The translations under genes and the position numbers were made by a program. Of a stretch of 64,000 nt of DNA, positions 52,906 to 61,893 are shown one piece after another. Source of the stretch: Paraniabella hibiscisoli (GTDB lineage Bacteria; Bacteroidota; Bacteroidia; Chitinophagales; Chitinophagaceae); NCBI RefSeq assembly GCF_022512515.1, contig NZ_JAKWBK010000001.1, positions 3,844,001 through 3,908,000 of the forward strand, read 5' to 3'. The notes under the pieces were generated by a model, which made no database searches, was not told the DNA's origin, and saw only the letters and a list, made by a program, of their open reading frames with translations. How positions within the stretch are numbered: position 1 is the stretch's first letter; each line of letters starts with the position of its first letter.

Positions 52906-54660
52906 ATGATAGATATGTCCCGATTGCCTTTTAGCCTTTTACTGATAATATTTCCATTGAGCCATATCTGCTATGGTCAGGTTTTAAGTGGTGTAGATGA
53001 CCTGGGTAGGGTATTGCCTCAGAATAGTGTAGTGGGTGATCCGGTAAAGAACCGGCAGGTGGGTATGTTTTATTTTCTATGGCAGGGAGATGCCCGGTCA
53101 AAAGTTTCTGAACGTTCCTGGGATCTGACTGATATGTATGAAAAGAATCCTGCCATATTTAAGGATTTTCATCATCCGGGCTGGGGAGGTGGGTCTGGAA
53201 TAGTAGGTAGATATTATTTCTGGGGTGAATCCGTTTATGGTTATTATCGTGGCGATGATTATTGGGTGCATTTGAAAAATATACAGTTGTTAACTGATGC
53301 TGGCGTTGATTTTTTAGTGATTGATGCGACCAACCGGCTGATTTATGAAGAGCAGTCAGCTATACTATTTAAAGCAATTGAAGCAGTTCGTAAACAGCGT
53401 AAAAATCCGCCAAAGGTCGTGTACTATACCAATACGGCTTCGGGCGCTGCTATGCAGGATATTTACAATAAGTACTATAAAGAGGGTGCCCCTTACAGGT
53501 ATCCCGATAGCTGGTTTTACCTCGATGAAAAGCCCCTGATTATTGGTGTATCAAAAGAAGCTACAGGGTCTGATTATGCCGGTTTCTTTACTTTCAGAGA
53601 GTCGCAATGGCCCAACGAAAAGCAAAAGGTAAATGGGTGGCCCTGGATCGAATTTCAGCGCCCGCAGCATGTGTATACCAATCATAAGGGAGAACGGGAG
53701 ATTGTGAATGTTTCCGCTGCACAGCATCCCAACCTCGAAGCATCCATGGGCGGTTCGGCGTTCTATGGTAAGGCTGGTAACTGGGGCAGAAGCTTCCGTA
53801 ATAATGCGCCGGGTGATCCTTCAGCCGATCTGCATTATGGTTATAATATCCAGGAGCAATGGGATTTTGCGATCCAACAAAATGTTCCCTTTGTTTTTGT
53901 AACAGGATGGAATGAGTGGGTGGCAGGTAAGTGGCGGTCCCAGTCAAAAGATACCAGCCAGTCACTGTTCGTTGATCAGGCAAGTCCCGAGTATAGTCGG
54001 GATATAGAACCTTCGCTAACAGCAGGTTTGAGAGATCATTACTATATGCAACTGGTGGCCAATATAAGGCGTTACAAAGGTATTGATGATGCCGGTGTGA
54101 TATACAGGCAGGATAAAAGTGGTAAGTCTATTTATTGGGATCGTATACCTGTAGCTTACCAGGATTATATCGGCGATGTTTTACACCGCGATCATCCTGC
54201 TGCAACCTCTGAGCCGCTGATTGTATATAAAAATACCTCGGGAAGAAATGACATCGACAATTTAAAAGTAGTTGCTGGCAGGGACCGGCTGCATTTTTTT
54301 GTTCGTACCGTAGGTAATTTAACCTCAGCCAGGGGAGATAACTGGATGACATTATGGTTGAATACTGATGCCTCCTGCAAGTCTGGTTGGCTGGGGTATG
54401 ATTACAGGGTCGTTAAAGGCCATTTATTACAGCGTTATGTAAACAATAGCTGGCAATCGCAGGGTAGTGTCAAACATAGCGTTGATAATAATAGCCTGGT
54501 GCTGGAAATTCCTTACCGGTCGCTCGGTTTGCCGGCAGGCAATTTCTCTATTGAAATGAAATGGTCAGATAATATGCAGAATAATGACCCGCTGGACTGG
54601 TACGTGAACGGAGATGCTGCGCCGGGCGGCAGGTTTAATCTGCTGTTACAGATGAGGTAA
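52906..54660 (+). CDS. GH71/GH99-like secreted glycoside hydrolase
   Basis: Intact 584-residue protein with a signal peptide (ending ICYGQV). The N-terminal TIM-barrel (about 50-400) has VGMFYFLWQGDARSK, LLTDAGVDFLVIDATN, PKVVYYTNTASGAAMQDIY and VPFVFVTGWNEWVAGKW; GWNEW is common to GH71/GH99-like and WbsX proteins. The C-terminal about 150 residues are a beta-rich domain (LHFFVRTVGNLTSARGDNWM, YVNGDAAPGGRFNLL) like a carbohydrate-binding module of CBM9 type. GH99 enzymes act within alpha-mannans; here the substrate is unknown. 177 bases of gene-free sequence precede it, so it may have its own promoter. Confidence 0.77.
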   Translation: MIDMSRLPFSLLLIIFPLSHICYGQVLSGVDDLGRVLPQNSVVGDPVKNRQVGMFYFLWQGDARSKVSERSWDLTDMYEKNPAIFKDFHHPGWGGGSGIVGRYYFWGESVYGYYRGDDYWVHLKNIQLLTDAGVDFLVIDATNRLIYEEQSAILFKAIEAVRKQRKNPPKVVYYTNTASGAAMQDIYNKYYKEGAPYRYPDSWFYLDEKPLIIGVSKEATGSDYAGFFTFRESQWPNEKQKVNGWPWIEFQRPQHVYTNHKGEREIVNVSAAQHPNLEASMGGSAFYGKAGNWGRSFRNNAPGDPSADLHYGYNIQEQWDFAIQQNVPFVFVTGWNEWVAGKWRSQSKDTSQSLFVDQASPEYSRDIEPSLTAGLRDHYYMQLVANIRRYKGIDDAGVIYRQDKSGKSIYWDRIPVAYQDYIGDVLHRDHPAATSEPLIVYKNTSGRNDIDNLKVVAGRDRLHFFVRTVGNLTSARGDNWMTLWLNTDASCKSGWLGYDYRVVKGHLLQRYVNNSWQSQGSVKHSVDNNSLVLEIPYRSLGLPAGNFSIEMKWSDNMQNNDPLDWYVNGDAAPGGRFNLLLQMR

Positions 54661-54702
54661 CAATAATCGCATTCAATAAAATTGACTTATAAATAAAAAG
54701 AG

Positions 54703-56181
54703 ATGACAGGAGTTTACCAAAAATGGATGCTTGCAATTGTAGTGGCGGGCCTCTTCCAGCTTTATGCTTGCGATAAAAAGTCAACCGGATCTGAAGATGG
54801 TGTTATATCCAGGGTGACCATAAGATCGGGTTACAATAGAGTTCAGTTATCTTTTAACCTGGGTAATAGTAGGGCCGATGCCTTTTTAGTTACGCACAGC
54901 GGTTCATCTGAGGTGATCCGCATAAATGCTTCGCAGGCAGTTAACGACTCCATCAACTTATTTATTGAAAACCTGGAGCAAGGGTATTATACCTTTAAAG
55001 TGGAAGCTGTACGTGTAGACGGAAGTAGTATTGGGGGCTCACAAATTGTAAATGCAAGAACCTATGGCGATACGCATATTTCAGGTCTTGCAACTACACC
55101 AGCGGCCGACCTGGTATTTATCAGGGATGAAACACCCTATCTTTCCTGGTCCGGGTCTTTTCCTACAGATTATATAGGTACCGAGATCCGCTATACTAAT
55201 GTGTCCAATCAAACAACAAGTATTCGATCGTATATTGCAGATAGAGTTTCTGTGTTACCTGGGTATAAAGAAGGTACGGCATTCGAATACCGTTCCATGT
55301 ACTTACCGGCCAACAGTGTTGATACATTTTTTCAGTACCCGTTAAAACACCTGCTCCTGCTTATTTTGCCAGCCTTGCCAATAAGTATATTATAGAAAAG
55401 TCGGGCATGGTAAGCGAAATAACAGAACAGTCAAGAGCAAAATTGCATAACCACGTGGAATACTCGACATTGAGGTTTAAAACGGCAACTGGAAACCCGC
55501 AGAGTCTGTTTATAATAGCGGCTGATTTAAGTAAGGCCAGCCTAGGACTTAGTACATTAATGCCGGATAACGCTACTACATTTAAAACACAAACGGTTAG
55601 GCAGATGGCGCAAAAGCGCACAGCGGCTGGTCAGAAGGTGCTGGCGGCTGTGAACGGAGACTTTTTGACTGGACACCTGTAGAGGGGAGACCCTGGGGGC
55701 CCGTTGTGGTAGAGGGTAATGTGGTCAAGAACTTTTCAAAAGCCGGTATTAATTCTTCTTATATTGGTACAAAAAAGATGGCAGTTTAGCCCTGGGTATG
55801 GCATCTTCATTAACGGGTACAGATTACGCCGGTTTTCATAACCTCATCGGTGCGGGCGAAACGGTGCTCTACCTGAATAAAACACGAAGAATTTACAACG
55901 ACACTGACCGGCATCCAAGAACTATGGCGGGATTTACAGATGACCGTATCCTGTATTTGATTGTTGTAGATGGGCGTAGAAATGATTACTCAATAGGTAT
56001 GACCCTCGATGAACTTTCTAAAGTGATAGGTAGCCTTAATGTGAGTTTTGCAACCAACCTCGATGGAGGCGGGTCCAGTACAATTGTGGTGAACCAGAAT
56101 AATGGACTGGCCGTTACAAACCGCTTTTCTGATGCCACGGAGAGAGCGATTGCTAATGCCATTGCGATTGTAGAAAAGTGA
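54703..56181 (+). CDS. Lipoprotein: DUF4998 fused to a phosphodiester glycosidase (NAGPA) domain
   Basis: About 493 residues after three one-base repairs: T6 at 55327-55332, T5 at 55662-55666 and A6 at 55771-55776. Lipoprotein signal ending LYACDKK, then DUF4998 Fn3-like units to about 210 (GVISRVTIRSGYNRVQLSFN, EYRSMYLPANSVDTFF). From about 230 a NAGPA domain follows: GMVSEITEQSRAKLHNHVEY, GQKVLAAVNGDFFDWTPVEG, HPRTMAGFTDDRILYLIVVD and the diagnostic NLDGGGSSTIVV. NAGPA-type enzymes uncover sugars linked through a phosphodiester. On a surface anchor in a PUL this suggests cleavage of phosphoglycan or of a glycoside at the cell surface. Confidence 0.82.
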
Positions 56182-56408
56182 TCGGAGTTTTTGCGCCGCT
56201 CGAAAATATATAAGAGTTATATAGAAGATTGTATCAATAAAAGTATTTTATTTGTTAAGCCCGATACAATGACTGAAGTAAACGAACGGCTTACCCGTAA
56301 GGTCTAATATTGCAACGATTGTTATCACATAAAGTACCCTTTTATACGAACGCCGGGGTTGGTCTGTTAAGATATAAGTTAGATTAGTATTGAATAAAAC
56401 GATTCTGA

Positions 56409-58143
56409 ATGAAAAAAGAAATGCCCTTTTAGTTTTATGGATCAGTGTATGTGTTTTGTCTCTGAACAGTTTTGCTCAGCCTATAGGAGGAACGCAAAAG
56501 ATAAAAAGCCCTCTCACCAGGGAATATGTATACCCCACAAGGGTTGTATGGCAAAAAGGAGAAGTTGCTCACGCCGGGCAGTTGTCTCAAAAGGGAATCG
56601 GCCAGGCTAGTCTGAATAATTCCAATATTGTTATTCTTAAAAGTAAAGGAAAAGACACTGCAAGTATTTTGCTCGATTTTGGTAAAGAGCTGCATGGAGC
56701 GTTGGAAATTATAACGGGTATGTGGCCGGCGCCTAATGGTTCCCGTACTATCCGTATAAGGTTGGGTGAGTCGGTAAGTGAAGTAATGGCAGAATTAGGT
56801 GAACATGGTTCTACGAATGATCATGCCATCCGTGATTTTAAACTTATGCTACCCTGGCTGGGCAAGGCACAAACAGGCGAATCCGGGTTCAGGTTTGTGC
56901 GGATTGACCTATTAGATAAAGACGCAGTCTTGCAGTTAAAAGAAGTACGGGCGGTATCCACTTACAGGGATATTCCTTACCTGGGCTCTTTTAAAAGCAG
57001 TGATGAGCGACTTAATAAGATCTGGCAAACAGGCGCATACACAGTACATCTAAACATGCAGGATTACCTCTGGGATGGCATCAAGCGTGACAGGCTGGTT
57101 TGGGTGGGCGATCTGCATCCCGAAGTATCTACTGTGAATACTGTTTTCGGATATAACGAGGTAGTACCTAAGAGTTTGGACCTGGCGCGTAATACAACCC
57201 CATTGCCGGGTTGGATGAGTGGCATCAGTACCTACTCCATGTGGTGGATCATTCTGCATTATGACTGGTATATGCATCATGGTGATTTAACTTACCTGAA
57301 AGAACAAAAAGATTACTTACAGGGGCTTCTGAAACAGATTGTAGGTAAAGTACAAAACGGAAAAGAAAAAATGGACGGCCATCGTTTTTGGACTGGCCAT
57401 CCAGTAAAGATACTGCTGCTATCCATGCAGGCTTACAGGCAATGACCATCTGGAGCCTCGAAAAAGGAGCCGAGTTGAGCTCAATTATCGGGGATGATGA
57501 AACGACTGAATTATGTAAGACAACCGTATCTCAACTTAGGTCGGTGACACCTCCTCACAATAATAGTAAGCAGGCAGCCGCTTTGCTGGCCCTAACAGGC
57601 ATGCTCGATCCACAAACAGCTTACAATGATGTGTTATCGGTGGGCGGCGCCAAAAACTTCTCTACCTTTTACGGCTATTATATGTTAGAAGCGATGGCGA
57701 AGGCAGGAAAATACCAGGAAGCGATGGAGATTATCTCCACTTATTGGGGTGCTATGCTGGATTTAGGTGCTACCACTTTCTGGGAAGATTTTAATATGGA
57801 TTGGTTGCAAAATGCAGGACGAATTGATGAAATGATGTCGCCCGGTAAGGTAGATATTCATGCAGCCTACGGAGACTATTGCTACGTGGGCCATCGTCAC
57901 AGTTTTTGTCACGGCTGGGCCTCAGGGCCTACCGTTTGGCTGTCGCAGCATGTACTGGGGATTCAATTAGCGGCTCCTGGTGGAAAAACTTTCCGCGTTA
58001 AACCCAACCTCGGCAACCTGGCTTTTGCGGAAGGCACTTATCCTACTGCGCGCGGCCCCATCTATGTAAAACACACAAAAAATAGTAAGGGGAAAGTTAT
58101 AAGTGTAGTTAAGGCTCCGAAAGGGATTCGTATTATAAAGTAA
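56409..58143 (+). CDS. GH78-like alpha-L-rhamnosidase, secreted
   Basis: About 578 residues. The ATG at 56409 with one A added to A6 at 56412-56417 gives a good signal peptide (MKKRNALLVLWISVCVLSLN). One T in T5 at 57385-57389 gives HRFLDWPSSKDTAAIHAGLQ. N-terminal beta-sandwich (ILLDFGKELHGALEIITGMW, IRIRLGESVSE), then the (alpha/alpha)6 barrel with LWDGIKRDRLVWVGDLHPEV and WGAMLDLGATTFWEDFN, and a C-terminal sheet (GWASGPTVWLSQHVLGIQLA, VKPNLGNLAFAEGTYPTARG). The Asp in KRDRLVWVGD and the Glu in FWEDF match acid/base positions of GH78. It would release terminal rhamnose. It lacks the extra N-terminal modules of longer members. Confidence 0.85.
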
Positions 58144-58156
58144 ATCACTGCCCGTA

Positions 58157-59345
58157 ATGAATATTCTGATCATGACCCGATTAAAGAGCCTGTTGTTTCA
58201 GTTGAGTTGGCTTTTAATATTGCTGTTCGTTTACTGCGATATATTCGCTCAGAAGTATGATGTGGCTGCATTTTATTGGCCCGCTTATCACTACGAGCCG
58301 CGCATCGAATTTCTCTTTCCAGAGAAAAAAGGCGAATGGGAAATTATCTATAAGTCAAGGCCCAAAGAGGCCGGCCATCTGCAACCCAAAGTACCGGTAT
58401 GGGGTTACCAGAATGAGGCGGATCCGCGAGAAATGAATAAGAAGATAACCGCAGCCGTAGCACATGGCGTAAACACATTTATCTTCGACTGGTATTGGTA
58501 TGAGGGTAAGCCTTTTCTCGAAAGTTGTTTAAATGATGGTTTTTTGAAAGCCAATAAAGGCCGAATGAAGTTTTACATTATGTGGGCCAATCATGATGCT
58601 ACCAGCTATTGGGACACCCGTAATCCCAGGAAAGATTCTGTAATCTGGAAGGGGGGTGAACCGTACTGAGTTCGATAAAGTGACCGACCGTATTATCGCC
58701 CGGTACTTTAAAGATCCTTCCTATTACAAGATTGATGGAAAACCGGTCTTCTGCATATACGAACTGCAAACCTTAATAGATGGCCTGGGCGGTGCGGAAC
58801 AAACACGGCTTGCTCTTAATGATTTTCGAAAAAAGGTGAAGGCGGCTGGTTTTCCCGGGCTTCATTTGCAGGGCATTTTATGGTCGGCACTGCCAGCCAA
58901 CATTAATGGTGTGCCAGGTGATAAAATCCAGACACAGGATAAGGTGCTTTCTTTTTTCGGCTTCAACAGCATTACCAATTACTGCTGGGCCCATTTGCAA
59001 AACCCTGATGGCGATTATGAAAAATGGGCAGACGCATCTACCAATATGTGGACCGGCTTTACCCGTGATTTTTCAATTCCTTATTTTCCCAATTTAACCA
59101 TCGGTTGGGATGCCAATCCCCGTTATCCCTTCAAAGCCGGTTATATTACCAACCCGGCACCCGATAAGTTTGAAAAGTATTTACAGAAAGCAAAAGCTTT
59201 TGTTGATCAGCATCCGGAGCAGCCGCGGCTGCTTACCATCAATGCCTGGAACGAGTGGTCGGAGGGCAGCTATCTTGAACCGGATACCACTTATAAAATG
59301 AAATATCTCGAAGCGGTAAAGCGCGTTTTTGGTTCACAGAAATAA
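58157..59345 (+). CDS. WbsX / GH99-like secreted protein
   Basis: About 396 residues with a signal peptide (better start at 58172, MTRLKSLLFQLSWLLILLFV). One G in G6 at 58651-58656 joins VIWKGG to VNRTEFDKV. Motifs DVAAFYWPAYHYEPR, ITAAVAHGVNTFIFDWYWYE, KFYIMWANHDATSYWD, YYKIDGKPVFCIYE and TINAWNEWSEGSYLEPD are those of the WbsX (Glyco_tran_WbsX) family, which shares the GH99 barrel and the final W-N-E-W. The family name suggests glycosyltransfer but a secreted member in a PUL is more likely a hydrolase. It follows GH78 by 13 bases. Confidence 0.8.
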
Positions 59346-59404
59346 TGTAGCTGGCTCTTTAACGCAGATTCGCCTCTTTATTTAACTTATATCAATTATA
59401 CAAT

Positions 59405-59746
59405 ATGGATAATAAAGAAATACTGTTGAGAGCCAACGCCGAGATTGATAAAGGAAATTATGAAGGCTTTCTGGAATATTGTACTGACGATACCCGTTGG
59501 ATTTTTGTAGGCGAGCAAACACTTCAAGGTAAAGCTGCCGTGCTTAAATACATGAAAGATGCTTATTTACAACCACCCAGGGTTACGGTGGAGAACTTTG
59601 TAGTAGAAGGCGATTATCTCATTGTTTATGGTACTATCGCACTTTTGAATGAAGCACAAAACTGGGTCGATTATGGTTATTGTGATGCCTGGCGCCTGGA
59701 GGATGGGAAACTAGCTGAATTAAAAGCATACGTAGTGCCTTTATAA
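59405..59746 (+). CDS. NTF2/SnoaL-like small protein
   Basis: Intact 113-residue cytoplasmic protein. MDNKEILLRANAEIDKGNYE, GFLEYCTDDTRWIFVGEQ, LQGKAAVLKYM and VENFVVEGDYLIVYGTIALL follow the cone-shaped NTF2-like alpha+beta fold (SnoaL_2 type). The fold hosts many unrelated reactions, and no catalytic set can be named. It is the last gene in the plus-strand row of PUL 3 and its stop overlaps the convergent LacI gene by 6 bases. Confidence 0.75.
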   Translation: MDNKEILLRANAEIDKGNYEGFLEYCTDDTRWIFVGEQTLQGKAAVLKYMKDAYLQPPRVTVENFVVEGDYLIVYGTIALLNEAQNWVDYGYCDAWRLEDGKLAELKAYVVPL

Positions 59747-60754
59747 TAACGTTGATTTGCGTGCATTCAGTGACGACGGGATCACGGCCTTATAGTTATC
59801 GGCAATAGTATGTTTTTTCTTTTCGATCATAGTGATCAGTGTTTCCGTACTGTGCTTTCCTATTTCAAACGCCGGTTGCGATATAGTGGTAAGAGAGGGG
59901 TTCAATAAAGGTGCCGTCTCGAGCGTAGAAAAAGCCAATACTTTTATTCTTTGAGGAATAGGAATGTCATTTTCGGCGCAAACCAAAAGCGTTTGTATCG
60001 CCAGTTTTTCTACAGACGCTACGATGCCATCAATGGCGGGAAACTTTTCGAGAATAGATGAGATTTGCTCGTAAATATTCTTGTCGTTACTGCAGTCTAT
60101 AACAAAAGGATGGGTAGCTATTTCATTTTCTATGTTACTGATCACATGAATAAAGCCTGAGAAGCGGTTTTGGCAGATGGCCAGCGCATCGGAAGTAGAT
60201 AAAAAAACCGGGAATTTACAGCCCCTTTCAAAAGATGCCTTGCTGCCAGCTCCCCGCATTCATAGTCGTTAGTAACTACCTTGGGAGCTTCGTAGCCTTC
60301 CAGTTCCCTGTCAAAAACACAACCGGTATATTCTTGTTTTTCAGGCTTAGTATATGCTCGGTGTCCCTGGTTTCGCTCGATACTGAAATGAGCACACCAT
60401 CTACACGGCCACTATTACAATGATTGATGGCCTTCTTTTCGAGTTCAAAACGTTCATGCGAAAGATAGAATAATACATGATAGCCTTTGGCTAAAGCAAC
60501 TTCCTGTATGCCGTTGATGGCCAAAGAAAAAAGCTGTCTGCTACTTCGGGTAAGATTACGGCAATGGTTTTGCTTTGTTGTTTCCTAAGGCTGCTGGCGT
60601 ATGGATTAGGTACATAATTGAGCTCGTTTGCCAACGCTACAATTTTCTTTTTGGTTGCATCACTTATTTCGTAGCTGTCTTTAAGGGCTTTTGAAACTGT
60701 TGCTATCGAAAGGCCCAGTTGCTGCGCTAATTCTCTGATTGTGATATTACCCAT
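59741..60754 (-). CDS. LacI-family transcriptional regulator
   Basis: About 339 residues after three repairs on plus-strand runs: A6 60527-60532, A5 60313-60317 and C4 60222-60225. N-terminal HTH NITIRELAQQLGLSIATVSK and hinge (LNYVPNPYASSLRKQQSKTI). The effector domain reads ADSFFSLAINGIQEVALAKG, GRVDGVLISVSSETRDTEH, VVFFDRELEGYEAPKVVTND and YECGELAARHLL. The C-terminal end (PALLNPSLTTISQPAFEIGK is the equivalent block, here with TAPLLN) carries a standard LacI fold. It is divergent from inositol oxygenase with a palindromic operator in between, so it probably represses that gene, the PUL 4 SusC and itself. Confidence 0.88.
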
Positions 60755-60794
60755 GAACCCTTCTTTTGTTCTTTATGCTGAAATCCTACACAAT

Positions 60795-60816
60795 TTTACG
60801 AAAACGGTTTCGTAAA
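60795..60816. promoter_or_regulatory. LacI operator palindrome TTTACGAAA-ACGG-TTTCGTAAA
   Basis: Perfect 9-base arms around a 4-base spacer in the 202-base gap between the LacI gene (start 60754) and inositol oxygenase (start 60957). The CGAAAACGGTT core recurs at 60874-60884 and the TTTACGAAAAC half recurs at 60931-60941, 16 bases before the inositol oxygenase ATG. The main site overlaps a near-consensus -7 string (TAAAATTG) on the LacI strand, which fits autoregulation. Confidence 0.75.
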
Positions 60817-60956
60817 TAAAGATTTTCGAAATAATAAAAGTTACGCTTAAAAGATTCACTTTTGAATTCACATCGAAAACGGTTAGCATAAGCAAGGATA
60901 AACTACTAGCGAAGACTTTCCTTTCTGCCATTTACGAAAACAACAAATTGCCAGTT

Positions 60957-61832
60957 ATGAACAAAGAAAATTTTGAGGCTGTGCCGCTCAATAACCTCGA
61001 CGAGTGGGAAGACGACCTGTTAAGACGTTATCCCGACCCGGAGAGCATTGCCACAGCAAAAACAACGGAGGAGTACCGGAATTACGAGACGCCTGCCCGC
61101 GATACCGTAAAAGAGTTTTACCGGCTCAATCATAAATACCAAACCTTTGATTTTGTTCAGGAGAAGCGAAAAGAATTTCTTCAATTTAATAAACGGGAAA
61201 TGCCGGTGTGGGAGGCTTTTGACTTTCTGAATCAGTTGGTGGATGACTCTGACCCTGATACAGATCTGGACCAGATGCAGCACCTCCTGCAAACTTCTGA
61301 GGCCATTCGCCGCGACGGGCATCCGGACTGGATGGTACTGATTGGATTGATGCATGATATGGGAAAAGTACTCTGTCTTTTTGGTGAACCGCAATGGGCG
61401 GTTGTGGGAGATACTTTCCCGGTAGGATGTGCTTTTTCCGATAAAGTGATCTTCCCTGAGTTCTTTTCGCAAAATCCGGATAACAGTAATGCCAGCTTTA
61501 ATACCCCTTACGGTGTTTATGAACCCAACTGCGGTTTAAGAAATGTAACCATGTCATGGGGGCATGATGAATATGTGTACCAGATGTTAAAAGATTACCT
61601 GCCTGAAGAGGGATTGTATATGTTGCGCTATCACTCCTTTTATGCCTGGCACAGAGAGGGTGCATACGATCATCTGTTAGATGATCACGACAGGCAAATG
61701 TTGAAATGGGTACAGCTGTTTAATCCTTATGATCTATATTCCAAAAACCCAGAACCGCCCGATTGGGTAAAGCTTAGACCCTATTACGAAGAGCTAGTTG
61801 CTAAATACCTGCCATCCACTTTAAAGTTCTAA
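60957..61832 (+). CDS. myo-Inositol oxygenase (MIOX)
   Basis: Intact, 291 residues from the ATG at 60957. It converts myo-inositol and O2 to D-glucuronate with a di-iron centre in an HD-domain fold. All six expected ligands are visible: His109 (MQHLLQTSEAI), His133-Asp134 (GLMHDMGK), His of SWGHDEYVY, His of RYHSFYAWH and Asp of LFNPYDLYS. Substrate-side residues include RRDGHPDW and YVYQMLKDYLP. Bacterial MIOX is not common; here it is next to a SusC and under a LacI regulator, so inositol or an inositol-bearing glycan may enter by this system. The cytoplasmic location fits the lack of a signal peptide. Confidence 0.93.
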   Translation: MNKENFEAVPLNNLDEWEDDLLRRYPDPESIATAKTTEEYRNYETPARDTVKEFYRLNHKYQTFDFVQEKRKEFLQFNKREMPVWEAFDFLNQLVDDSDPDTDLDQMQHLLQTSEAIRRDGHPDWMVLIGLMHDMGKVLCLFGEPQWAVVGDTFPVGCAFSDKVIFPEFFSQNPDNSNASFNTPYGVYEPNCGLRNVTMSWGHDEYVYQMLKDYLPEEGLYMLRYHSFYAWHREGAYDHLLDDHDRQMLKWVQLFNPYDLYSKNPEPPDWVKLRPYYEELVAKYLPSTLKF

Positions 61833-61893
61833 AGTTCAGCCTTTACTAGTACTGTTTTAAACCTTAATTTTTTTCAAGCTTTAAAAACTGCAT

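Noticed and set aside
56230-56300. Third copy of the operator block (AATAAAAGTATTTTATTTG then CTGAAGTAAACG) before GH78
   Set aside because: The two parts resemble copies A and B but the spacing is about 9 bases longer and no TAnnTTTG follows; likely chance.
5398-60754. Many split genes as true pseudogenes
   Set aside because: Breaks are single bases in mononucleotide runs, no in-frame stops or larger deletions occur, and full family motifs continue after each break. Real decay would show mixed lesion types.
284-60754. Programmed frameshifting or transcriptional slippage to rescue the frames
   Set aside because: Many runs are too short (G2-G4, C2, T3-T4) for slippage, and all four bases and unrelated gene types are hit. 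Slippage-rich genomes affect long A runs.
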